Assembly (NCBI GenBank): GCA_963555835.3
Contig: CAUVWZ020000002.1
Location: forward strand, 1,922,001 to 1,986,000
DNA length: 64,000 nucleotides
DNA from: JAPUME01 sp027294185
GTDB taxonomy: Bacteria; Acidobacteriota; Terriglobia; UBA7540; JAPUME01
Reading direction: 5' to 3'
Shown: piece by piece, positions 7,972 to 16,317 of the stretch
How positions within the stretch are numbered: position 1 is the stretch's first letter
Layout: each line of letters begins with the position of its first letter
Made by a program: the position numbers and the translations under genes
The notes under the pieces: generated by a model
Seen by the model: the letters and a program-made list of their open reading frames with translations, nothing else
Database searches by the model: none
What the model was told of the DNA's origin: nothing

Positions 7972-8286
7972 AAAGGGCACGCCCTCCCAAACCGAATCGA
8001 GCATGCTCCAGCGGGTAACGCAGTGAAGGTCGGTGGTCAATGTCTTCCCCGGCAGGGCGGTAAACTCCTCCCAGGTAAGCTCGAAGGGGTTTTCCACAAG
8101 GCCGGAAATCTTCAGGCGCCACTGCCCCAAATCGATTTCGGGCGTCGGCCCTTCGGCGAATACGGGGAACTTCTCTCTCAGAAACTGGCCCGGAGGAATC
8201 CGGTCGGCAAACCCCTTATCCCTCTCCCTTTTCGGATTCGCTTAGCGAAGCCTCTTCACGCGCGTCTCCAGGTCGATCTCGGCCAT
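7972..8286 (-). pseudogene. Remnant of a sulfite-oxidase-like molybdopterin oxidoreductase
   Basis: Leftward from an ATG at 8286 the frame reads MAEIDLETRVKRLR, then meets a TAA stop at codon 15, and continues in the same frame with KGFADRIPPGQFL, FPVFAEGPTPEID, WRLKISGLVENP and LHCVTRWS. This is the N-terminus of the sulfite-oxidase/YedY-type family, including the Cys that binds molybdopterin in HCVTRW. After VWEGVPF (about 7972) homology stops and the rest of the enzyme is missing. In-frame stop plus 3' truncation mark a dead gene. Confidence 0.8.
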
Positions 8287-8779
8287 CGCTCCCCCTTCTT
8301 TCTCTCCTACCCTTGAAACTTCTATTTCGTTGTCCCGCCGTGAACCTAATCTCCATTCTACCGGGTCCCCTCTTCCCTGGCTATGCCTTGCCTCCAACCG
8401 GTTCCCTCGTCAGAGTTTTCCACAGGGAAAGAAAATTTGTCCGTTCCACTGAAAACATTCCTCGCGCAATGATTAAAATGATTGACCTGCACGGGTAGCG
8501 CGGCTAAGGTGGACGGCAGTCGGATCGTTGATCATCTTTTGGTATTCGGCGCTGCACGCCGCAGGGTTCAAACTTTACCGGGAAGAAGACTCAGGCCCCG
8601 CTTGAGGGGCCACGTCTCCAACCATTCCACCTTGAAATTGGCTGGCGTTTGAGAGTCGGCTGACGGATGACCTTCAAACACTGTGGAGAATCTCTTTACG
8701 AGGCGGATTGAAGCTCCCCTGGTTGAGTAGATTCTGGTCGTATAGATTCCAGAGCCAACTTCCTTAGGATTCCGGCAAA
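8287..8779. other. Gap without a supported gene
   Basis: About 490 bases between the oxidoreductase remnant and the pseudo-kinase gene. Short open frames occur on both strands, but none shows recognisable protein sequence or a ribosome site. It probably contains the promoter of the gene at 8780 and more decayed sequence. Confidence 0.5.
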
Positions 8780-10363
8780 TTGGGCACACTTCAAAAAAAT
8801 CCAAATCGCGAAAAGTCGGAGAAGTTCGCCCAGTCCCCGCCTGGCGCAAGGCCGAGAGGCACTTCCCCAGCTCCCGAAGACGGGTTGATCACCGTGAACG
8901 CAGGGGGGAAAGTAACTCTTCTAAACACTGCCGCGGAAGCCTTAACCGGATGGACCCAGCGAGAGATATCGGGAATGGATTTGGCTTCGGTATTTGTTCT
9001 CATCGACGCCGAGACACGATCCGCGCTTGAAAACCCTGCCGTAAAAGCGCTCCTAGATGGCGAGCTGGCCGCAACCACTCGTCCCACAATTCTCATCACC
9101 CGGAGCGGGGCGGAAAAACTTGTTTCCATCTGTGCCGCCCCTCTCGCCAACGAAAAGGGCGAGGTGCAGGGCGTGGCGTTGATCGTTCAAGACCTCGAGG
9201 AGGGCGGCGAAGATGCCGCCAACCCTGCACAAGGCCTGCGTGTGGAAACCCTCGGCCATATGGCCGCCGGGATGGCCCCTGAAATCCACCGCCTGACGGG
9301 AGTCATCACGGATGGCTCTCATTCAATGATCGCAAGATTGGATCAGAGCATCGCAGACTCGCCGGAATTCGAGGAAATCCAGCGGGCCTCCGCGCATCTC
9401 GATTCGCTGGTCGATCAAATGCTGGCCTGCGCCCGGGAATCCCTGGCGCTAAAACCGGAATTGGTGGACCTGAACTCGGCCGTCTCAGACCTGTACGGAC
9501 GTATACGGGAACGGATGGGCGCCGAATCGGAAATGGTCACGCTGCTCGGGCCCGCGACTGCGCAGGTCCATGCCGACCCTGAATGGATTGAGCAAGTGAT
9601 ACTCGATCTGGCCTTGAACGTCATGGAAGCTCTGCCCCGGGCGGGGAAGCTCGTGATTGAAATCGCAAAAATAGAGAAGAGCGAGGATTCTGAACCGCCT
9701 GAGGTTCCCTACGGTTCCTACGTTCTGCTGGCCATCGCAGGCAACGCCCCGACGGTTGACCCCGTCCCTGAGGCTCCTGCTTCCTCGAAGCTCTTTACGG
9801 GAGACCCCGAAAATCAGGTCTCTGAGTCGAGACTGGCCCGCGCCTACCACATCGTCCAGCAGAGTGGCGGTTATCTTTGCGTTTCAAGGCAGCCCGGCAA
9901 TCCCGATAGTTTCCGAGTTTTCCTGCCCCGGGTCGAGCCAACCGTGGAGGAATCGGCCTCAAGCGAGGCGACTCAGACCATCCTTGTAGTGGAAGACGAA
10001 ACGGAAGTTCGAATCCTGGTACGGGACTTTCTGATGTCCAACGGCTACAAAGTTCTGGACACGGCCGACGGTGCGGAAGCCTTGCGGGTTTCCGCCGCCT
10101 ACGACGGTCCCATCCACATCATGTTGACCGACCTGATCATGCCCGGATTGGCGGGGCATGAGGTGGCGGAGCGCCTCGCCTCGGCACGGCCCAAAATGCA
10201 GGTTCTTTATATGTCCGGTTGCCTTGACAGCGATTTCCTCCGGCTGAAGAATCTGCAACAAGAGGTCTCTTTTATCCAGAAGCCGTTCCCCCTTAACACC
10301 TTGATCGACAAGGTCCGCGAAGTGCTGGCGGCCCGAAAGGGCGCCCCGTCTCCCAGAGAATAA
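8780..10363 (+). CDS. PAS / degenerate histidine kinase / receiver protein
   Basis: A 527-residue cytoplasmic signalling protein starting at TTG 8780 (AGGA upstream at loose spacing). Domains: PAS about 33-140, dimerisation-type helices about 155-225, HATPase-like region about 265-385, and CheY-like receiver 400-520. The receiver looks active, with acidic pocket E405/D406, phospho-acceptor D451 in MLTDLIMPG, and a KPF lysine. The kinase core does not: where GIAHDFNNLL kinases have the phospho-histidine this protein has Pro167 (GMAPEIHRL), the first N-box Asn is Asp, and no D-x-G-x-G is seen. It is thus a likely pseudo-kinase that passes a PAS signal to, or docks, its receiver. No kinase gene adjoins. 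Confidence 0.88.
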   Translation: MGTLQKNPNREKSEKFAQSPPGARPRGTSPAPEDGLITVNAGGKVTLLNTAAEALTGWTQREISGMDLASVFVLIDAETRSALENPAVKALLDGELAATTRPTILITRSGAEKLVSICAAPLANEKGEVQGVALIVQDLEEGGEDAANPAQGLRVETLGHMAAGMAPEIHRLTGVITDGSHSMIARLDQSIADSPEFEEIQRASAHLDSLVDQMLACARESLALKPELVDLNSAVSDLYGRIRERMGAESEMVTLLGPATAQVHADPEWIEQVILDLALNVMEALPRAGKLVIEIAKIEKSEDSEPPEVPYGSYVLLAIAGNAPTVDPVPEAPASSKLFTGDPENQVSESRLARAYHIVQQSGGYLCVSRQPGNPDSFRVFLPRVEPTVEESASSEATQTILVVEDETEVRILVRDFLMSNGYKVLDTADGAEALRVSAAYDGPIHIMLTDLIMPGLAGHEVAERLASARPKMQVLYMSGCLDSDFLRLKNLQQEVSFIQKPFPLNTLIDKVREVLAARKGAPSPRE

Positions 10364-10398
10364 GCCGGAGAGGCCCCCAGAAGCGGATATCCTTCAAT

Positions 10399-10438
10399 CA
10401 TCAATCCATCAATCCATCGATCCATCATTCCATCATTC
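10399..10438. repeat. Five-copy 8-bp tandem repeat
   Basis: Five contiguous octamers: CATCAATC twice, CATCGATC once, CATCATTC twice (10399-10438). It lies in the gap between the pseudo-kinase gene and lpdA. Period and near-identity are clear. The unit count could vary between strains by slippage and alter the lpdA leader, which is inference. Confidence 0.85.
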
Positions 10439-10606
10439 TCCTTGCTCGTCCCGCTTCCCTGCTGATAATATTTTCAAGCGATCCTCAGGAACCGTTTCCC
10501 TCGAGATGGGACCCGCTTGGGTGGGGCCATTCCTGCTTCCCCGCCAGAGGATCAATGAAATCGGGAACAGGGCGTGGGAAAGCATAAAACGCCAGGAGGT
10601 GCTGAA

Positions 10607-12016
10607 TTGGCCGAGCCGTCCCAATACGACGTAGTAATCATCGGCAGCGGCCCTGGAGGCTACGTAGCAGCCATCCGGGCCGGACAGTTGGGTTTGAAGA
10701 CGGCTGTGGTCGAAAAGGACCCCAAGCTGGGAGGCGCCTGCCTGCATGTCGGTTGTATTCCCACCAAAGCCTTGCTTTTCAATGCCGAAGTGCTGGACCT
10801 GTTCCAAAATGCCAAAGAATTCGGCATTACCTGCCAGGGATTTTCGCTCGACTGGGCGGCCGTACAGGCCCGCAAAGATCGCATCGTCCGCAAGCTCTCC
10901 AAGGGCATCGAGTATCTCTTCAAGAAAAACAAAGTGGAGTGGATCGGCGGAAGAGGAAGCATTGTCGGTCCCGGCTCTCTCAAGGTTGAGGTGCCCGACG
11001 GGAAGTCACTCCGGATTGAGGCTAAACACATCGTTCTCGCCACCGGCAGCGAGGCAAAGATGCTGCCCGGCATGGAAGCCGACGCGAAAACAGTCCTCAC
11101 CAATCGAGAGGTGCTCGGTCTCAAAGAGATTCCGAAATCCATGCTGATCGTAGGGGCTGGCGCGGTGGGAGTGGAATTCGCTTCCCTGTTCAGCCGCTTC
11201 GGGACCAAAGTAACGTTGGTTGACATGCTGCCGCGCATCGTTCCCCTTGAAGACGAAGAAATATCCCAGGAGCTCGCCAAGTCATTCAAAAAGCAGGGGA
11301 TCGCCGTTCACACGGGGGCCAGGGTTTCCGGGGTGACCAGGACGGGACAGGGGATTGAAGTTCGCTTCTCCACCTCGGACGAGCAGGAGCAGAAAGTGGA
11401 GGCCGAAAAGCTCCTGGTCGCCGTGGGCCGCGCGCCCAACACGCAGGGCGTCGGCCTGGAGCATACCAGCGCGAAGGTTGAGAAGGGATTCATCAAGACC
11501 AACCATTTCATGCGAACCGAGGAGCCGGGTCTCTATGCCATCGGAGACCTTGTAGCCGGCAGCCCCTTGCTGGCACACGTGGCGGAGGCGGAAGGCATCG
11601 TCGCCGTCACTCACGCTTCGGGAAAGGCGGTGGAGCCTATCAACTATCGTCAGATACCCAATTGCACCTACTGCGAGCCGCAGGTGGCGAGCGTGGGTCT
11701 CTCTGAGAAGCAGGCCCGCGAGCAGGGCCACGCGGTCAAGGTAGGTAAATTTCCTTTTGCGGCCAACAGTAAGGCAGCCATACTCGGCCGTGGCGAAGGG
11801 TTCGTCAAGATCGTAAGTGAAGAGCACCACGGGGAAATTCTGGGCGTGCACATCATCGGGCCTGCGGCAACTGAGATGATTGCCGAAGCGGTTATGGCGA
11901 TGCGGCTGGAGGGAACCGTGCTTGACCTCGCCCACACGGTCCACGCGCACCCCACGCTCTCCGAGTCCATGCTTGAGGCCGCACACGCAGTGCACAAGAT
12001 GACGATTAATTTCTAG
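10607..12016 (+). CDS. lpdA: Dihydrolipoamide dehydrogenase (E3)
   Basis: FAD disulfide oxidoreductase that reoxidises lipoyl groups of 2-oxoacid dehydrogenase complexes with NAD+. The 469-residue product starts at TTG 10607, six bases after AGGAGGT; an upstream GTG at 10574 in frame has no such site. Seen: N-terminal FAD site VVIIGSGPGGYVAA, redox cysteines C45 and C50 in GGACLHVGC, NAD site IVGAGAVGVEFAS, and the C-terminal HAHPTLSE with the His-Glu catalytic pair. It opens an operon with lipB and the E1/E2 genes, and lipB begins at the base after its stop. Confidence 0.95.
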   Translation: MAEPSQYDVVIIGSGPGGYVAAIRAGQLGLKTAVVEKDPKLGGACLHVGCIPTKALLFNAEVLDLFQNAKEFGITCQGFSLDWAAVQARKDRIVRKLSKGIEYLFKKNKVEWIGGRGSIVGPGSLKVEVPDGKSLRIEAKHIVLATGSEAKMLPGMEADAKTVLTNREVLGLKEIPKSMLIVGAGAVGVEFASLFSRFGTKVTLVDMLPRIVPLEDEEISQELAKSFKKQGIAVHTGARVSGVTRTGQGIEVRFSTSDEQEQKVEAEKLLVAVGRAPNTQGVGLEHTSAKVEKGFIKTNHFMRTEEPGLYAIGDLVAGSPLLAHVAEAEGIVAVTHASGKAVEPINYRQIPNCTYCEPQVASVGLSEKQAREQGHAVKVGKFPFAANSKAAILGRGEGFVKIVSEEHHGEILGVHIIGPAATEMIAEAVMAMRLEGTVLDLAHTVHAHPTLSESMLEAAHAVHKMTINF

Positions 12017-12691
12017 ATGATTTGTCAAATTCGCCAACTCGGACGAGTTCCCTACACGGAGGCGATGACCCTGCAGGCTGAGCTCGTGGCCCGGCGCAAG
12101 CTTGAGGAAACCTCCGATACCCTTCTGCTCGTCGAGCATCCGCATGTCTACACCCTGGGGCGCAACGCCCGCCGACCTCAGCTGCCGGCCGACAGGGAGA
12201 AGCTTCAGGGCCTCGGAGCCGAGGTCTATGAAACGGACCGGGGAGGCGACATCACCTATCACGGGCCCGGGCAATTGGTGGGCTATCCCATCCTCGACCT
12301 CAAGCAGCACCGCCGTGACGTCGGCTGGTACATGGAAACGCTGGAAGAGGTCCTGATTCGCACCGTGAAGGACTTCGGCATCACCGCACATCCGAGAAAT
12401 GGAATGAGGGGTGTCTGGGTCGGCAAGGAGAAGCTGGGCTCCCTGGGGGTCCACCTCAGTCGTTGGGTCACGTCACACGGATTCGCGCTGAACGTGAATA
12501 CGGACCTAACCTACTTCGACCACATTATTCCCTGCGGCCTCGAGGAAGTCCGCATGACTTCGCTTGAAAAACTGACTGGCGGGAGCATTTGCCTGGAGAA
12601 TATACAGGAAAGGGTGATAAACCACTTTGCGAAGCTCTTCTCGCTCCAGGTTCGGCTCGAGCCGTCGTTCGCCGCTCAGGAGTGTAACTGA
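12017..12691 (+). CDS. lipB: Octanoyl-ACP:protein N-octanoyltransferase
   Basis: Moves octanoate from acyl carrier protein to the lipoyl-domain lysine of E2 proteins, the first step of endogenous lipoylation. The 224-residue sequence shows VEHPHVYTLGR, DRGGDITYHGPGQLVGYPI, the catalytic K139 in GKEKLGSLGV and catalytic Cys173 in IIPCGL. ATG at 12017 touches the lpdA stop, so translation is coupled. Its place inside the dehydrogenase operon fits a role in lipoylating the E2 encoded downstream. No lipoyl synthase (lipA) is present in the window. Confidence 0.95.
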   Translation: MICQIRQLGRVPYTEAMTLQAELVARRKLEETSDTLLLVEHPHVYTLGRNARRPQLPADREKLQGLGAEVYETDRGGDITYHGPGQLVGYPILDLKQHRRDVGWYMETLEEVLIRTVKDFGITAHPRNGMRGVWVGKEKLGSLGVHLSRWVTSHGFALNVNTDLTYFDHIIPCGLEEVRMTSLEKLTGGSICLENIQERVINHFAKLFSLQVRLEPSFAAQECN

Positions 12692-12718
12692 ACCATCCTT
12701 AGAAAGCGGTTCCCTTCG

Positions 12719-13804
12719 GTGCCCGGAAAAAAGTTGAACAAGACGAAAAAGAAGACCAGCCGCTCAGGAGCCCGCCCCCCCGAAGCGCGCGCAGAACACC
12801 GACGGAGGGCTCCCCCCGACGCAGAAACCCTCCGCCGCATCCTCTACACCATGAAGCTCGCCCGCGAGGCCGAGCACCGCATCGACCACGTTCTCTACCG
12901 CCAGGGCAAGATCGTAGGCGGCGTCTACGTGGGCCGTGGCCAGGAGGCCATCGGGGCGTCCTCCGCCATCCAGTTGCAGCCGGGAGACGTGGCTCTGCCC
13001 AGCCACCGTGATTTCCCCTCCTACCTGCTGCGAGGATTCAGCCTGAAGGATATGTTTCTGAACATCCTGGGGCGCGCCAATGGCCCGACGCGAGGCCGGG
13101 ACAACATGTATCACGTGGGAAACTTCGAACGGCGCGACGTGATTCCCCTCATCTCTCATCTGGGAGATACGCTGCCGGTCGCCTGCGGTGTTGCGCTGGC
13201 CCTGAAGCAGCAAAAACAGCCGCACGTCGCACTGGTCCATTTCGGCGAGGGGACCACGAGCCGCGGCGACGTCCACGAAGCCATGAACTTCGCCTCGGTG
13301 CTCGACCTTCCCGTCGTATTCATCTGTAACAACAACGCCTACGCCTACTCGACCCCTACGGAGAAACAGTACCGAATCAGCGACCTCTCCCTGCGAGCTG
13401 CCGGATACGACATGCCGGGAGTGAGCGTGGACGGCAATGACGTCCTAGCCATATATCAAGCGATGGCCGAAGCCATCGCCCGCGCACGGGCCGGAGGTGG
13501 GCCGAGTTTCGTCGTCTGCAACACTTTCCGCATGAGCGGGCACTCCGCCCACGACGCCGCCGATTACGTGCCCCCAGAATTATTTAAGCGTTGGGAAAAG
13601 CTCGATCCCATACTTCGGCTGGAAAAAGTTCTCCTAGCAAAGAAGCATCTCACCCGGGTTGAGCTTAAGAATATGGAAGGCGAGATCAAGGCCGAAGTAG
13701 ATGAAGCTGTATCTTTTGCCGAGGCGAGCCCCCTGCCGCCCCCCGAGTCGGCCAGCGAAGGTGTCTATTGCACCGACGACTGCTGGTGGAGGAAACCCCT
13801 GTGA
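12719..13804 (+). CDS. 2-oxoacid dehydrogenase E1 component, alpha subunit
   Basis: Thiamine-diphosphate subunit that decarboxylates pyruvate, branched-chain 2-oxoacids or acetoin together with the beta subunit. The 361-residue frame opens at a GTG with a lysine/arginine-rich leader of some 30 residues before the conserved region, so the start is uncertain. Seen: VGRGQEAIGAS, GRDNMYHVG, and the ThDP/metal site from FGEGTTSRGDVHEAMNFA to NNNAYAYSTP, where the GDG of the usual motif reads RGD. Phosphorylation-loop-like RMSGHSAHDAADY follows. Substrate class is undecided; an acetoin or branched-chain role is possible. Confidence 0.9.
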   Translation: MPGKKLNKTKKKTSRSGARPPEARAEHRRRAPPDAETLRRILYTMKLAREAEHRIDHVLYRQGKIVGGVYVGRGQEAIGASSAIQLQPGDVALPSHRDFPSYLLRGFSLKDMFLNILGRANGPTRGRDNMYHVGNFERRDVIPLISHLGDTLPVACGVALALKQQKQPHVALVHFGEGTTSRGDVHEAMNFASVLDLPVVFICNNNAYAYSTPTEKQYRISDLSLRAAGYDMPGVSVDGNDVLAIYQAMAEAIARARAGGGPSFVVCNTFRMSGHSAHDAADYVPPELFKRWEKLDPILRLEKVLLAKKHLTRVELKNMEGEIKAEVDEAVSFAEASPLPPPESASEGVYCTDDCWWRKPL

Positions 13805-13823
13805 ACCGCCCTGAGGCCTGCTG

Positions 13824-14798
13824 ATGCCCAAAATAACCTATCTTGAAGCCATTCGACAGGGCCTGTGGGAAGAGATGGAGCGGGACCCCAATGTCTTCCT
13901 GCTCGGCGAGGATATTGCCGCCTTCGGGGGAGCCTTCAAGGTCACGGCTGGGTTCCTGAAGGAATTCGGTGAAGAAAGAGTGATTGACACGCCCCTATCC
14001 GAGGCGGCCATCATGGGAGCCTCCATCGGCGCGGCACTGATGGGCAGGCGGCCCGTCGCCGAGATGCAGTTCATGGATTTCATCTCCTGCGGGCTGGACC
14101 AGATTTGCCAGATGGCGGCCAAGATGCACTATCGCTGGGGCGCTCCCGTGCCCATGGTGGTGCGTGGCCCTTCGGGAGCCGGTGTCCACGGTGGCCCGTT
14201 TCATTCTCAGAGCAACGAGATGTGGTTCGTACATACGCCGGGGCTGAAGGTAGTGGTCCCGGCAACCGCCTACGACGCCAAGGGTTTGATCAAGGCGGCA
14301 GTCCGTGACCCGAATCCTGTGATCTTCTTCGAACACAAGTACCTCTACCGCCGAATCAAGGAAGAGGTCCCCTCAGAGGATTACATCGTGCCGCTCGGCA
14401 AGGCGGCAGTGCGGCGTCAAGGCACCGACATCGCGGTCATCACCTACGGGGCCATGGTCTGGACGGCTCTCGAAGCCGCCCGGAGGCTCGAAGCCGAAGG
14501 CATCTCGCTCGAAGTCGTTGATCTGAGAACACTGGTCCCCTATGATAAGGAATGCATTCTCGGAAGCGTGCGGAAATGCGGCAAGGTGATTCTGCTCCAC
14601 GAGGATACTCGTAGGGGAGGAATGGGAGGGGAGTTGGCCGCCCTGATCGCTGAAGAAGCCTTCGGAGATTTGGACGGGCCCGTCGTTCGGCTCACCGCAC
14701 TCGACACGCCGGTGCCCTTTTCGCCGCCCCTTGAGGAGTTTTTCCTGCCGAACGCCGAAAAACTGACGGAGGCCGCTCGAAGACTCGCAAGTTACTGA
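13824..14798 (+). CDS. 2-oxoacid dehydrogenase E1 component, beta subunit
   Basis: A 324-residue partner of the E1 alpha subunit. Seen: ITYLEAIRQGLWEEM at the N-terminus, LGEDIAAFGGAFKVT with the Glu that activates the ThDP aminopyrimidine ring, IDTPLSEAAIMGASIGAAL, and the C-terminal transketolase domain with VDLRTLVPYDKE. Full length for the family. It starts 20 bases after the alpha stop. Heterotetrameric alpha2beta2 assembly and cytoplasmic location follow from the family. Confidence 0.94.
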   Translation: MPKITYLEAIRQGLWEEMERDPNVFLLGEDIAAFGGAFKVTAGFLKEFGEERVIDTPLSEAAIMGASIGAALMGRRPVAEMQFMDFISCGLDQICQMAAKMHYRWGAPVPMVVRGPSGAGVHGGPFHSQSNEMWFVHTPGLKVVVPATAYDAKGLIKAAVRDPNPVIFFEHKYLYRRIKEEVPSEDYIVPLGKAAVRRQGTDIAVITYGAMVWTALEAARRLEAEGISLEVVDLRTLVPYDKECILGSVRKCGKVILLHEDTRRGGMGGELAALIAEEAFGDLDGPVVRLTALDTPVPFSPPLEEFFLPNAEKLTEAARRLASY

Positions 14799-14851
14799 TA
14801 TTCGCACGGCCCCACAGGCACACGGGAAGAAACACCCGCTGAGGTTATTCA

Positions 14852-16093
14852 ATGGCAACCAAGGTCATTATGCCCCAAATGGGGGAAAGCATCGCCGAAG
14901 GCACCGTCGTCCGCTGGTTTAAGAAGGTCGGCGACCCGGTGGAGCGCGACGAGACGCTCTTTGAGATTTCTACCGACAAGGTGGATACCGAAGTTCCCTC
15001 CCCCGCCTCCGGCATCCTGACCCAGATTCTGGTGCAAGAAAACCAGACCGTGGATGTCAATACCGTCGTGGCCGTCATCGACGGCGCCGCGGAAACAGCC
15101 GAACCCGCCCCCAGCGCGGAGTCCGCCGGCAGGCCGACTGCCTCTCTCCCGAGGAGATCGGAAAAAACCGCCAAGGTGCGCACCTCACCTCTGGTGCGAA
15201 GGCTGGCCCGCGAGCACGGCATCGACCTTTCGCTGATCCGAGGGACGGGAGAAGGCGGCCGGATTGGTAAGAAAGACATCGAGGTGTACCTGGCCCGGCA
15301 AGGTGGCGCGGGGCGCCCCTCGGCGCCCGTTGCTGCCCCCTCTGCCAAGCCCGCTGCGGGGCGGCCCGCTCCCCTGGCGTTCGAAGGGCCTACCAAGGCA
15401 GTACCCATGACCCCCATGCGGCACCAGATTGCCCAGCACATGGTCACCAGCCGCCGCACCTCCGCTCACGTCACCACGGTCTTCGAGGTGGAAATGACGC
15501 GAATCGTGGAGACACAAAGCCGATTCGCATCTGAGTTCGAGCGCCGCAACCATCTGAAGCTCACCTTTACTCCGTTCATCATTCGCGCGGTGGTCGAGGC
15601 GCTGAGAGATTTCCCGATCTTGAACGCCTCGGTGGACGGCGAAAATATCGTTTACCACAGGGACATCCACGTAGGGGTCGCCGTGGCGCTCGAGGAGGGG
15701 TTGATCGTTCCCATCATCAGGAACGCTCAGGATCGAAGCTTTCTCGGCATTGCCGGCGACCTGCAGGATTTGGCCGAACGTGCGCGGAAAAAGCGTCTGA
15801 GCGTGGACGAGGTGGAGGGAGGGACGTTTACAGTGACGAATCCGGGGGTATTCGGCGGCCTGTTCGGAACCCCCATCATCAACCAACCTCAGGCAGCCAT
15901 TCTCGGCGTCGGCACCATCGAGAAACGTCCCGTGATCCGTGACGACGCCATTGCCATCCGCTCGATGGCGTACCTGGCCCTCTCCTTCGATCACCGCATT
16001 GTCGACGGAGCCGCGGCGGACCAGTTCATGGCCCGGCTGAAAAAGACCCTGGAGAACTGGCAGGAGCCGGTCATTCAGGCCGCCGAAGGTTAA
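14852..16093 (+). CDS. 2-oxoacid dehydrogenase E2, dihydrolipoamide acyltransferase
   Basis: Core of the complex; transfers the acyl group from lipoate to CoA. The 413-residue protein has one lipoyl domain (about 1-77, lipoylated K43 in STDKVDTE), an Ala/Pro linker, an E1/E3-binding domain (about 108-148, SPLVRRLAREHGIDL and GEGGRIGKKDIE), a second linker and the catalytic domain (about 185-410) with H381 and D385 in DHRIVDGA. Architecture with a single lipoyl domain is common in branched-chain and Gram-positive type complexes. With E1 and E3 encoded upstream the operon is complete. Confidence 0.95.
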   Translation: MATKVIMPQMGESIAEGTVVRWFKKVGDPVERDETLFEISTDKVDTEVPSPASGILTQILVQENQTVDVNTVVAVIDGAAETAEPAPSAESAGRPTASLPRRSEKTAKVRTSPLVRRLAREHGIDLSLIRGTGEGGRIGKKDIEVYLARQGGAGRPSAPVAAPSAKPAAGRPAPLAFEGPTKAVPMTPMRHQIAQHMVTSRRTSAHVTTVFEVEMTRIVETQSRFASEFERRNHLKLTFTPFIIRAVVEALRDFPILNASVDGENIVYHRDIHVGVAVALEEGLIVPIIRNAQDRSFLGIAGDLQDLAERARKKRLSVDEVEGGTFTVTNPGVFGGLFGTPIINQPQAAILGVGTIEKRPVIRDDAIAIRSMAYLALSFDHRIVDGAAADQFMARLKKTLENWQEPVIQAAEG

Positions 16094-16125
16094 AACAGGA
16101 AACCCCGCCTATGGGTGGGTATCCC

Positions 16126-16290
16126 ATGAAGTACCTGATCCTGCTGGTTATCCTTTTCGGAGTCCTGACGGTGCTCTACTACCGCCTGAAGAGTCTGTTT
16201 GCCTCTCTCCTGAGCGGTAGCAAGCCTGCCTCGAGGGAATGGAGCGAAGAGACCGACAGGGCACAGGCGCCAAAGAAACCTCACTATTGA
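16126..16290 (+). CDS. Small single-pass membrane protein
   Basis: A 54-residue open frame: one strong hydrophobic helix right after MKY (residues 4-18), then a basic turn and a polar, charged tail. An alternative ATG at 16111 adds six residues. GGGTGGG lies a few bases upstream of 16126. It follows the E2 gene by 32 bases and ends inside the hairpin that marks the operon end, so it is probably co-transcribed. No family recognised. Confidence 0.5.
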   Translation: MKYLILLVILFGVLTVLYYRLKSLFASLLSGSKPASREWSEETDRAQAPKKPHY

Positions 16291-16311
16291 ACAGGCCCTT
16301 TTCGGCCTGTT
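16290..16311. terminator. Hairpin between convergent genes
   Basis: AACAGGCC (16290-16297) and GGCCTGTT (16304-16311) form a perfect 8-bp stem with a CTTTTC loop. It lies between the rightward dehydrogenase operon and the leftward sulfatase and could end both. There is no clear T-tract. Confidence 0.55.
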
Positions 16312-16317
16312 GCCCGG

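Noticed and set aside
8568..8849. 93-codon minus-strand frame
   Set aside because: It contains a C-P-x-C pair but nothing else protein-like, and it overlaps the start of the PAS protein.
11282..12454. A 390-codon minus-strand frame across lpdA and lipB
   Set aside because: Both plus-strand genes are certain by motif, and the antisense product shows no family pattern.
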